From assembly GCA_903945495.1 (NCBI GenBank), contig CAJAVU010000021.1, forward strand, positions 124,001 to 188,000: DNA of 64,000 bases. Reading direction: 5' to 3'. The stretch is from an uncultured Flavobacteriales bacterium. GTDB taxonomy: Bacteria > Bacteroidota > Bacteroidia > Flavobacteriales_D > Crocinitomicaceae. This document shows positions 1-7,205 of this stretch, piece after piece. Every line of letters starts with the position of its first letter. The stretch's first letter is position 1. Made by a program: the position numbers and the translations under genes. The notes under the pieces are model-generated. The model was not told where the DNA came from and searched no databases. It saw only the letters and a program-made list of their open reading frames with translations.

Positions 1-525
1 CTTACAGACTTCATTTCCCAAGGCAAACAAACTCTGAAAACCGTAAATTATAAAATCTGAAAGGACGTCAATTCCGATAATAATTGCGCGGTCAAATTTT
101 CCAGCTTTCAAATAATCAGCGGCAACATTAACGGCTACAACTCCCGAAATACATGCATTTGAAATAATGACTGGATCGACTTCTTGGTGCAACTCTTTTT
201 TGATTAATGTGCGTGTTGATTCAAAAGTATCTCCTGGCAATAAGCGCATATTGGCCTTTGTCGTGCTAACAAAAATACCAGTTCGTGGAGACTTTAATAT
301 TTCAGCATCCCAGATTGATTCCAGTGAACCAAGTGCTTTTTCCAACAAGGCATCATAATCTCCGGAAAGTTCATTCATTTTTCCTAGAAACCAATTCTCA
401 TTGTTAAATCCAGAACCTTCCACTTGTTTTATTCCTGAATTATTTGACAATAAGGCATGCGCATGATCCTCTATGGTTGTTCCAAGCGGACTTATCAAAG
501 CACCATATTTCAAATAACATTTCAC
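1..525 (-). CDS. Beta-ketoacyl-ACP synthase, N-terminal part (cut by window edge)
   Basis: This leftward frame stays open from a GTG at 525 to base 1, giving 175 residues of an N-terminal ketosynthase domain. The nucleophile motif SNACISG is present, so it looks like a catalytic ketosynthase rather than a chain-length factor, in which that Cys is normally replaced. The His residues would lie beyond the edge. The GTG overlaps the stop of the thioesterase gene in a GTGA arrangement, which implies translational coupling. The first residues read KCYLKYGALISPLG, typical of a ketosynthase N-terminus. As the last visible gene of the pigment operon, it probably works with the ketosynthase at 2498-3721 in polyene chain extension. 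That division of labour is inferred. Confidence 0.85.
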   Translation of the reverse strand, partial: MKCYLKYGALISPLGTTIEDHAHALLSNNSGIKQVEGSGFNNENWFLGKMNELSGDYDALLEKALGSLESIWDAEILKSPRTGIFVSTTKANMRLLPGDTFESTRTLIKKELHQEVDPVIISNACISGVVAVNVAADYLKAGKFDRAIIIGIDVLSDFIIYGFQSLFALGNEVCK

Positions 526-950
526 TCGTTGATCCAGTTTTGATTATTTTCCCAAGCTTCATAAAACTCAGGTTTTGCCAATTCTAATTCTCTCGTTTCA
601 GCATTCATAAACACTTGCATGGTCATTCCTGTCGCTGCAATTTTATTGGTTGTAGTGTTCCAAACCGTGTATCTGAAAACTATTTTGGCGGCATCGTGAC
701 GTTCCAATGTTGCTTGAACTTTCACGTTTTCACCGTAGTTAACAGTTGTTTTATGATTGATTTCTGATTTTACGATTGGAGTGAAAAAACCTTTTGCATA
801 CACATCTAGGTATTCCATTCCGTAATCTAAACCAAATTTTTCGCGTGCGTCTTCGAAGAATTTCAAGTAATTTCCATGCCAAACCACGCCCATTGCGTCT
901 GTTTCGCTGAACCTTACTGTAATATCGACTTCACTTTGAAGAATCATCAT
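522..950 (-). CDS. Acyl-CoA/ACP thioesterase, 4HBT hotdog family
   Basis: A 142-residue hotdog thioesterase. Residues 15-36 carry the family signature: Asp18 in SETDAMG, then VVWHGNY and FFEDAR, the D-x-x-G-x-V-x-H-x-x-Y pattern of 4-hydroxybenzoyl-CoA/YbgC-type enzymes. It should release acyl chains from the carrier protein or CoA. Aryl-polyene clusters commonly carry one such enzyme. The start at 950 was chosen because its ATG overlaps the stop of the dehydratase gene (ATGA); a longer frame begins at 974 but lies inside that gene. The exact substrate cannot be read from sequence. Confidence 0.85.
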   Translation of the reverse strand: MMILQSEVDITVRFSETDAMGVVWHGNYLKFFEDAREKFGLDYGMEYLDVYAKGFFTPIVKSEINHKTTVNYGENVKVQATLERHDAAKIVFRYTVWNTTTNKIAATGMTMQVFMNAETRELELAKPEFYEAWENNQNWINE

Positions 951-1375
951 GCTAAAACAATTTTCATTTGGCATTTAAGTAATTCCGTTTCATTGCATCT
1001 GACTGTTCCTTCAATCAAATGAATGTTTTCAAAGGTATTGAGTATCTCAACACGCGTATCTAATTGGTCGTTCACGTGTGCTTCACCAAAAACCTCTAGC
1101 TTCGTTACAGCCCCAATAAAACCCAAACGCGGTTCTGTTTGACCTTCCAAGCTACTTAGATAACCGAATCCGGCAGCACACGTTTGCGCAATATTTTCTA
1201 CTAAAGCACCTTCAGACGCACTAGTTCCATCCAACATGCAATTTGTATCCACGATTTTAAACGTACTGTTAAAACCAGAATTATCCGCATTCAATAAACC
1301 ATCAATCATGATAAAAGGTTCTCTTTGCGGAATTATTGTTTTAATTTTTGCTTGATCAATCAACATAATATTCAT
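947..1375 (-). CDS. FabZ-like dehydratase-family protein with altered catalytic His
   Basis: About 142 residues of hotdog fold resembling 3-hydroxyacyl-ACP dehydratases (FabZ/ApeI/ApeP type). The N-terminal motif reads IPQREPFIMIDG, where catalytic FabZ enzymes have P-H-R-x-P-F-L-x-x-D, so the usual His is Gln17. A Glu in GALVENIAQ (Glu60) sits where FabZ has its second catalytic residue. The start at 1375 (ATG, MNIMLIDQ) overlaps the acyltransferase end by 20 bp; an ATG at 1366 is the alternative. The frame extends to 1444, but that part lies inside the neighbour and looks spurious. In context it would dehydrate the polyene intermediate, or act as a non-catalytic partner of another dehydratase. 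Confidence 0.75.
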   Translation of the reverse strand: MNIMLIDQAKIKTIIPQREPFIMIDGLLNADNSGFNSTFKIVDTNCMLDGTSASEGALVENIAQTCAAGFGYLSSLEGQTEPRLGFIGAVTKLEVFGEAHVNDQLDTRVEILNTFENIHLIEGTVRCNETELLKCQMKIVLA

Positions 1376-2228
1376 AAAAATTAAACCATTGCGTTGGATT
1401 AGAGCGTACCATTTGCTCCAACTTGCGCACGTATTTTTCAGCAATTTCTTCTGGACTTAATGCATCCAAAATAGGTTCTGTCGCTGATAAATTATAATGT
1501 AAACCTTTTCCTTTTACTGCAAAAACAAAAGTAATGGGCACTTTAAACTTACTTGCCATAATAAAAGGTCCAGCGGGAAACTCAGCTATTCCTTCCAAAA
1601 ACTTAAACCGAAACGTTTTTAGATTACTCATTGTTCGATCGGCATGCAAAGCAATTAATTCATTTCTTTTCAAGGCTTGATGAATCAGCACTAAATGCGA
1701 CATATCATCTTTCAACGGAATTAAATTGTATTTTGCCTTGTCAGTTGCATCTTCAATGAACGTTTTGATTTTTTCCACTTCATGGTCCAACATCAGGACG
1801 TTAATTTTCGACGTGATACGCTCTCCAATTAAGTTCCCTGCGTTTTCCCAATTCCCAACATGGCCAGAAAACAGAAAGCCGCCTTTACCATTTCCTGAAA
1901 TATCAAGTAGCGCTTGTTCGTTTTCAAAGCTGTGTGAATAATGGCGTTTTTTTGACGTTTTTAAGGCAATTCTATCAATTAAAACACGACCAAAGGTATT
2001 GAATGTTTTAGCGGCAAGCTTTAGCGCTTTTACTTTCGAGAAACCAAAGCCTTTTTGATAAAAATGCGTTAGTGCTTTTCGATGTTTTCCTGAAAAACAG
2101 ACAAAATAAAAAGCAACCCAGATACAAAAAAAATAGGAAATCCAAATACCAAAAAACTTGATACAAAGAACGAAAAACTTATATCCTAGAAGAGATCCTT
2201 TTGTTTTCCCATCCCATTTTTTTTCCAT
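1356..2228 (-). CDS. LpxL/HtrB-family lysophospholipid acyltransferase-like protein
   Basis: A 290-residue membrane-anchored acyltransferase. One hydrophobic segment spans roughly residues 17-45 (FFVLCIKFFGIWISYFFC). The HX4E acyltransferase motif is SGHVGNWE (His123, Glu128), as in lipid A late acyltransferases. Aryl-polyene and flexirubin clusters regularly carry such a protein, probably to transfer the finished polyene acyl chain or to attach it to a lipid. It starts 4 bp after the ACP stop, within the leftward pigment operon. A true LpxL role in lipid A synthesis is the alternative; the pigment context makes a dedicated role more likely. Confidence 0.8.
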   Translation of the reverse strand: MEKKWDGKTKGSLLGYKFFVLCIKFFGIWISYFFCIWVAFYFVCFSGKHRKALTHFYQKGFGFSKVKALKLAAKTFNTFGRVLIDRIALKTSKKRHYSHSFENEQALLDISGNGKGGFLFSGHVGNWENAGNLIGERITSKINVLMLDHEVEKIKTFIEDATDKAKYNLIPLKDDMSHLVLIHQALKRNELIALHADRTMSNLKTFRFKFLEGIAEFPAGPFIMASKFKVPITFVFAVKGKGLHYNLSATEPILDALSPEEIAEKYVRKLEQMVRSNPTQWFNFYEYYVD

Positions 2229-2232
2229 GGAT

Positions 2233-2481
2233 TTAGGCCATTTTAAGTTTTCCCTCCACTAAATCATAAAAATCTCCGAACGTTTCAACAGATTTAAAAT
2301 CATCAGCTGTCGGTTTAAAACCAAGATTTTCCTCAATAAGAACGACTAAATCAACATAATCCAAACTATCAAGATCCAATGTCTCTCGCAAATTTTTATC
2401 GTCTTGAATACTATCAATAGCTACTTCAAACTCTTCCGATAGGAATTTTTTTGTTGTACTAATAATCTCTGAACGTTCCAT
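2233..2481 (-). CDS. Acyl carrier protein of the pigment cluster
   Basis: An 82-residue acidic carrier protein. The phosphopantetheine attachment site is Ser39 in LDLDSLDYVDL, and the helical ACP pattern continues to the end. The ATG at 2481 is preferred; a TTG at 2496 would add five residues. It lies 16 bp after the ketosynthase gene and 4 bp before the acyltransferase. It should carry the growing polyene chain in a dissociated type II system and be activated by the phosphopantetheinyl transferase at 19064. It is distinct in sequence style from a housekeeping AcpP, though only context assigns it to the pigment pathway. Confidence 0.92.
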   Translation of the reverse strand: MERSEIISTTKKFLSEEFEVAIDSIQDDKNLRETLDLDSLDYVDLVVLIEENLGFKPTADDFKSVETFGDFYDLVEGKLKMA

Positions 2482-2497
2482 ACTACTATTAATCAAT

Positions 2498-3721
2498 TTA
2501 TTTAATGAACTTTTTTATTATTAAGGATGAGTTGGTTCCACCAAAACCAAATGAATTGGAAAGGAAACAATCAATTTTTTTCTCAGTATATTCTGGAATA
2601 ATGTTAATGCGTTTTGAATCTTCGTCTGGATTTTCAAAATTGACATTCGGGGCAATGAAATCATTTTGCATCATCAATAATGAATACACCACCTCACTTG
2701 CTCCAGCCATCCAACATTCGTGTCCCGTCATTCCTTTCGTTGAACTTACAGGGGTTTTTGAGCCTAAGACATCAGCAATTACTTGCGCTTCTGTACCGTC
2801 TCCAACAACCGTTGAAGTAGCATGCGCATTGATGTAATCAATATCATCTGGCGTAACTCCAGCTTGCTTCAATGACATATTCAACGAACGGAATTGACCG
2901 TCAAAATTTGGGTTCGAAATATGATCTCCATTAGATGAGAATCCATAACCAATGATTTCACCATAGATTGGTGCATTTCGTTTCAATGCCGATTCCAATG
3001 ATTCGATGATCACCGTTGCTGCTCCCCCAGAAGGAACTAAACCATCACGGTCTCTATCGAAAGGACGAGAAGCGCGTGTTGGATCATCTTGACGCATTGA
3101 GAACGCACCCAAACCGTCAAAACTTCCCATGGCGTAAACATTGATTTCTTGTGCACCACCACAAATTACACGTTCTTGTAAACCTTGTTTAATCAACAAA
3201 TAACCCATTCCAATTGAGTGGGATCCTGAAGCACACGCCGCAGACATAGTAATATTGATTCCTTTCAATTTATAGATTGTCGAAAGGTTCATGTTTACAG
3301 TGCAATTCATGTTTTGAAAAATGTCACCACTTCCAATTAAAGTAGTGTCCTTTTTTTCACGCACTTTATCAATTGTATCAATTACAGCGCCTGCTGTAGA
3401 ATCATTTCCATAAATAATTCCCGTTTCATTGTGCTCTAAAAAATCAACATCTAAATTAGACCCTTCCAATGCTTCTTTTGTTGCCATGTAAGCAAACATC
3501 GCTGGTTGGTGCATGCCGATACGTTCTCTTCTGGAAAGAAACGGTTTCAAATCTGGATCTTTTACAAAACCTGTTAAACTTGAACGGTATCCAAAATCTT
3601 TTCGAATTGGATCATAGATAATTCCGCTTTTACCCGTTTGCAAAGAACCCAAAACATCATTTAGATTCTCTCCAATACACGAATAAATTCCTATTCCAGT
3701 TATAACGACTCTTCTCTCCAT
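2498..3721 (-). CDS. Beta-ketoacyl-ACP synthase, FabF-like
   Basis: A 407-residue condensing enzyme with a complete Cys-His-His triad: Cys163 in SAACASGSHS, His300 in NAHATSTVVGD and His334 in GMTGHECWMAG. The C-terminal NSFGFGGTNSS motif is also present. It catalyses decarboxylative Claisen condensation of malonyl-ACP with the carrier-bound chain. The start at ATG 3721 lies one base after the ketoreductase stop; the frame runs back to 3739 but would overlap that gene. It sits between the ketoreductase and carrier protein genes, the classic arrangement of type II fatty-acid or aryl-polyene synthesis. Confidence 0.93.
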   Translation of the reverse strand: MERRVVITGIGIYSCIGENLNDVLGSLQTGKSGIIYDPIRKDFGYRSSLTGFVKDPDLKPFLSRRERIGMHQPAMFAYMATKEALEGSNLDVDFLEHNETGIIYGNDSTAGAVIDTIDKVREKKDTTLIGSGDIFQNMNCTVNMNLSTIYKLKGINITMSAACASGSHSIGMGYLLIKQGLQERVICGGAQEINVYAMGSFDGLGAFSMRQDDPTRASRPFDRDRDGLVPSGGAATVIIESLESALKRNAPIYGEIIGYGFSSNGDHISNPNFDGQFRSLNMSLKQAGVTPDDIDYINAHATSTVVGDGTEAQVIADVLGSKTPVSSTKGMTGHECWMAGASEVVYSLLMMQNDFIAPNVNFENPDEDSKRINIIPEYTEKKIDCFLSNSFGFGGTNSSLIIKKFIK

Positions 3722-3722
3722 C

Positions 3723-4454
3723 TTATGAATAAATTCCACCGTTAATATTGACCACTTCTCCTGTAATATAACCGGCCTTTTCTGAAGCCAAAAAGCTAAC
3801 TAAATGTGCCACTTCTTCAACTTTTCCAAAACGATTCGCTGGAACCATTTTTTTCAATTCTGATTCATCTAACTCATTCGTCATGTCGGAGATAATAAAT
3901 CCAGGAGCAACAGCATTCACTGTAATATTTCGTTTTGCAACTTCTTGAGACAATGCTTTAGTTGCAGCAATCATTCCACCTTTAGCAGCTGAATAATTTG
4001 TTTGTCCTGGCACTCCTTTCAATCCACTTAAAGAAGCAATATTGATAATTCTACCAGAACGATTACGCAGCATTTTTTGAATGACTGCTTGTGTACAATT
4101 GTACATTCCTTTCAACGACGTATTTAACACGTCATCCCAATCTTTTTCTGTTACCCAAGGGAACAAATTATCGCGTGTAATCCCAGCATTGTTTACCAAT
4201 ACTTCGATTTTTTTATCAGGGTTGTTTGTAAACCATTCAGCAATAGAACTTGAAACTTGTTCAGAATTTTTCACATCAAACGGCAATAATTCAGCTGTTC
4301 CGCCATTCTCTTGAATCATTTTTTGTGTTTCTAAAGCAGCAGTCTCGTTTGAAGAGTAATTTATTATAATATGTAAATTCATGTCATTTGACAATTGAAT
4401 TGCTACTGCACGCCCTATTCCTCTTGAGGCCCCAGTAATTAAAGCACATTTCAT
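3723..4454 (-). CDS. 3-oxoacyl-ACP reductase, SDR family (FabG-like)
   Basis: A 243-residue short-chain dehydrogenase/reductase. It has the NADPH-binding TGASRGIG motif (residues 7-14), NNAG (88-91), and the catalytic Ser141, Tyr154 and Lys158 in a YSAAK context. It should reduce the 3-keto group of the ACP-bound polyene intermediate after each condensation. Its length is standard for FabG. The ammonia-lyase gene lies 2 bp upstream and the ketosynthase gene follows after 1 bp, consistent with one transcript. The housekeeping fabG is presumably elsewhere. Confidence 0.93.
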   Translation of the reverse strand: MKCALITGASRGIGRAVAIQLSNDMNLHIIINYSSNETAALETQKMIQENGGTAELLPFDVKNSEQVSSSIAEWFTNNPDKKIEVLVNNAGITRDNLFPWVTEKDWDDVLNTSLKGMYNCTQAVIQKMLRNRSGRIINIASLSGLKGVPGQTNYSAAKGGMIAATKALSQEVAKRNITVNAVAPGFIISDMTNELDESELKKMVPANRFGKVEEVAHLVSFLASEKAGYITGEVVNINGGIYS

Positions 4455-4456
4455 AA

Positions 4457-5980
4457 TTAGATAGTTGTTTTGCTTAATGTTTCGATAATATTACGAATAT
4501 TTTCAAATTGTGCAACATCTTCACCAACGTGAGGCGTAACTTTTCGAATAATATGATAAACTTCCATTGTTTTTGACGACAATAATTTTCTCTTTTCTTC
4601 GTCCAACAAATCAATTGCTTGGCAAACCGCCATCATGTGAATGGCCATCACTTGGAAACCATTGTCGATCACGCGTTTAGCAATAATTGCCGAATTCGTT
4701 CCCATACTAACAATGTCTTGATTGTCGTTGTTATTCGAAATACTGTGAACATACATTGGGTTCGATAACATTTGACTTTCCGCAGTTGTAGAGGTCGCAG
4801 TGAATTGCATTCCTTGCAAACCAAAATTGAAACCTAATACACCCATATTTAGGAAAGCAGGAAACTGATCGTTGATTTTGCTGTTCAATAAGAAATTCAA
4901 TTGACGTTCAGCCAACATAGTCATTTTTGTAACAACGATTTTTATTTTATCCATTTCCAAGGAAACATAATCTCCATGGAAGTTACCTCCGTGATAAACA
5001 TTTTGGTCTTCTACCGAAATAATTGGATTATCGTTTGTAGAATTGAATTCATTTTCCACCACTTTTTTGGCAAAATCCAAGGTTTCTTTCACTGGTCCCA
5101 AAATTTGTGGAACACAACGAATGGAATAATATTCTTGAATTTTCTTTTTGAATTCAATGTTTTGTAGAACGTCGTTATCCGAAAACAACTCTTCTCTTTT
5201 CTTGATTAAACTACTATCTGAAAGAAAATCGCGCATTTGGTCAGCAACATACATTTGACCTTCATGCAATTTCACGCGATTCAATCCAACAGAAAAAGAA
5301 TCATCGTACGCTTCGACCACTTCATTTATAATTGAAGAGCTAGCGATGCCCCAATTCAATAAACGGTAAGCGTATATAAGATTGATAGCACCCAAACCAG
5401 ACATACATGAAGTTCCGTTCATCAAACCTAATCCATCTCTTAATTCAATTTTCAATGGTTTAATTCCAAGTTCATTCAACACTTCCATGGTTGGTCTGCG
5501 TTCACCCTTGTATTTCACATAACCTTCGCCGATTAGGTTTAAGGCTAAATGCGCCAATTGAACAAGATCTCCACTTGCTCCAACTCCACCATGTTCGTAT
5601 ATTTCAGGATATATTTCTTCATTTAAGAAGGTTGTCAGTTGTTCAATCACTGGATAACTTACGCCAGAATTCCCTTGTAAGAAATTGTTGATTCGAGCAA
5701 CCAAAACAGCTCTTACACTTTCATCGTCAAGCACTTTTCCTGTTCCTGAAGAATGACTGCGGATTAAGTTATATTGCAGTTGATTCAATTTATCATCATC
5801 AATTTTGAATTGAGCCATTGGTCCAAATCCAGTATTAATTCCGTAGATGATTTTGTCACTTGAAAATTCTTTCAAAAAAGAAAATGAAGCTTCGATCTGA
5901 TGAATTAAATCATCATTAAGTTCTAAACGTTTGCCCTTGCAAGCATACTGTTCAATTGCCGATAAATCCAATCTATACAT
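4457..5980 (-). CDS. Aromatic amino acid ammonia-lyase, probably tyrosine ammonia-lyase
   Basis: A 507-residue HAL/PAL/TAL-family enzyme. The MIO cofactor arises from Ala135-Ser136-Gly137 in GGVGASGDLVQLAH. The catalytic Tyr46 lies in YGINTGFGPM. The substrate-selectivity stretch reads NLIRSHSSGTG with Ser-His at 75-76. That pair is HAL-like, but from memory it is also present in the characterised Flavobacterium johnsoniae tyrosine ammonia-lyase. Embedded in a flexirubin-type operon, it most likely deaminates tyrosine to 4-coumarate, the aryl starter. ATG 5980 was taken; the frame also has a TTG at 5992 closer to an AGGAG. Routine annotation would call it histidine ammonia-lyase; no other hut genes are nearby. 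Confidence 0.88.
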   Translation of the reverse strand: MYRLDLSAIEQYACKGKRLELNDDLIHQIEASFSFLKEFSSDKIIYGINTGFGPMAQFKIDDDKLNQLQYNLIRSHSSGTGKVLDDESVRAVLVARINNFLQGNSGVSYPVIEQLTTFLNEEIYPEIYEHGGVGASGDLVQLAHLALNLIGEGYVKYKGERRPTMEVLNELGIKPLKIELRDGLGLMNGTSCMSGLGAINLIYAYRLLNWGIASSSIINEVVEAYDDSFSVGLNRVKLHEGQMYVADQMRDFLSDSSLIKKREELFSDNDVLQNIEFKKKIQEYYSIRCVPQILGPVKETLDFAKKVVENEFNSTNDNPIISVEDQNVYHGGNFHGDYVSLEMDKIKIVVTKMTMLAERQLNFLLNSKINDQFPAFLNMGVLGFNFGLQGMQFTATSTTAESQMLSNPMYVHSISNNNDNQDIVSMGTNSAIIAKRVIDNGFQVMAIHMMAVCQAIDLLDEEKRKLLSSKTMEVYHIIRKVTPHVGEDVAQFENIRNIIETLSKTTI

Positions 5981-6007
5981 TGTATTATTCAATATCTCCT
6001 AACTGAA

Positions 6008-7057
6008 TTAGGAAAGTTTAACTTCTAAAATCGTATGAAAGCTGTCTTCATGTAATTGGTATGAATTCACACATTTCAAACCTGCTTTTTCAATGATGTA
6101 TTTTAATACGCTTGACGAGTACATTTTACTGTTTCCGTTTGCTATTGCCGTAAAGTATAACGAAGTTGCAACCAAGCTGAATGTTGCAGCAGGGAATTTT
6201 TGATCGTCAATGAAGGTTTCCATAATATAAATCGTAGAATCCTTGCTCGCGTTTTCTTTTATTTTGATAAGAATTGCTTCGATTTCTGCTTCAGAAAAGC
6301 AATCCAAAAATTGGCTCATCCAATACACATCAGCTCCCGCAGGAATTGTTGAAGTTGGATCTAACAAATCGATTTTTTGGTAATCAACTCTATCCTTGAT
6401 TTCATCAATTTTATTGATGTTTTCTTGTGCAACTTTCAATTGACCTGGTAAATCAAAAATAGTCACATTCACATCAGAATTGTATTTAGTTGAAGCAATC
6501 GCCCATTTTCCTGTGTTACCGCCAATGTCAAAAATGCGTTTTGGCTGATCTCTGAAAATAATTTTCAATGCATCGTCAAATGAATTGTCAGAATAAAAAT
6601 GATCAAACTCGAACCATGATTTTTTTACTGATGCTGGTAAGGAAGCTAAACCTTCATAAACCGTTTTCCAATCACCAAACACTTTCAATCCAGCTGGTGT
6701 CGTTGTTGAAATCGCATCTTTTAAATGGTACAATCCTTCATAACAAACATCTTGGGTAAACATCATATTTACGCGTGTCATTTCATCACGCAATATAAAA
6801 TACCCAACTTTTGTCAATTGGTATTTATCACCTTCTAACTTTTCCACGATTTCAGCTGCTTCAGCCATTTCGACCAATACAGTCAAACCGTATTTTGAAA
6901 CCTTAGATTTCTCAGCAATTTCGTCAATAGTTAATCCTTCTTTTTGCTCATTAATTATTTCAAAAAGACCCAACTCATACATTGAGTAAACGGTTTGAAA
7001 CACAAAAGGACTAAAAACAATTTTTTGGGCTTCATAAAGCGCGTCGATAGCTTTCAT
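6008..7057 (-). CDS. SAM-dependent O-methyltransferase, class I
   Basis: A 349-residue methyltransferase resembling acetylserotonin/hydroxyindole O-methyltransferases. It has an N-terminal winged-helix dimerisation domain (about 1-100) and a Rossmann domain with the SAM-binding motif FDIGGNTGKWA at about 176-186. It is the first gene of the leftward pigment operon, and a TATCTTTG promoter element lies about 47 bp upstream. Flexirubins and aryl polyenes may carry methoxy or methyl groups on the aromatic head, so ring O-methylation is the likely role. Whether the target is the free acid or the ACP-bound polyene is unknown. Confidence 0.85.
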   Translation of the reverse strand: MKAIDALYEAQKIVFSPFVFQTVYSMYELGLFEIINEQKEGLTIDEIAEKSKVSKYGLTVLVEMAEAAEIVEKLEGDKYQLTKVGYFILRDEMTRVNMMFTQDVCYEGLYHLKDAISTTTPAGLKVFGDWKTVYEGLASLPASVKKSWFEFDHFYSDNSFDDALKIIFRDQPKRIFDIGGNTGKWAIASTKYNSDVNVTIFDLPGQLKVAQENINKIDEIKDRVDYQKIDLLDPTSTIPAGADVYWMSQFLDCFSEAEIEAILIKIKENASKDSTIYIMETFIDDQKFPAATFSLVATSLYFTAIANGNSKMYSSSVLKYIIEKAGLKCVNSYQLHEDSFHTILEVKLS

Positions 7058-7103
7058 TCAATTGATTGTTTAAAAAGTAGCCGGTTAAGGCGTTCACAAT
7101 GGA

Positions 7104-7111
7104 CAAAGATA
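7104..7111 (-). promoter_or_regulatory. Promoter -7 element for the leftward pigment operon
   Basis: On the minus strand the sequence is TATCTTTG, matching the Bacteroidota -7 consensus TAnnTTTG, about 47 bp before the methyltransferase start. No clear TTG element was found at the usual distance. Confidence 0.5.
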
Positions 7112-7191
7112 ATTATTAAAACTAAAATGAAAAGTAAAACATTTATAGTAGCGAAAAATGATAATCTTTTCCCCATATTCCTTCATTTTAT

Positions 7192-7199
7192 TACTTTTG
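7192..7199 (+). promoter_or_regulatory. Promoter -7 element for the rightward pigment operon
   Basis: TACTTTTG matches TAnnTTTG and ends six bases before the ATG at 7206. The transcript would begin almost at the start codon (leaderless or nearly so). This also argues against the upstream in-frame start at 7158. Confidence 0.5.
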
Positions 7200-7205
7200 A
7201 AGCAA

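Noticed and set aside
947-1444. Longer start for the dehydratase-like gene
   Set aside because: The first 23 residues lie inside the acyltransferase gene and do not resemble the family; ATG 1375 gives a normal start.
4457-5980. Histidine utilisation (hutH)
   Set aside because: No hutU, hutI or hutG nearby, and the gene is in one operon with ketosynthase, ketoreductase and carrier protein genes.
7158-7205. N-terminal extension of the first flavoprotein (IIFSPYSFILLLL)
   Set aside because: It looks like a membrane leader, but it overlaps the promoter element, and the family's Rossmann start follows directly after ATG 7206.
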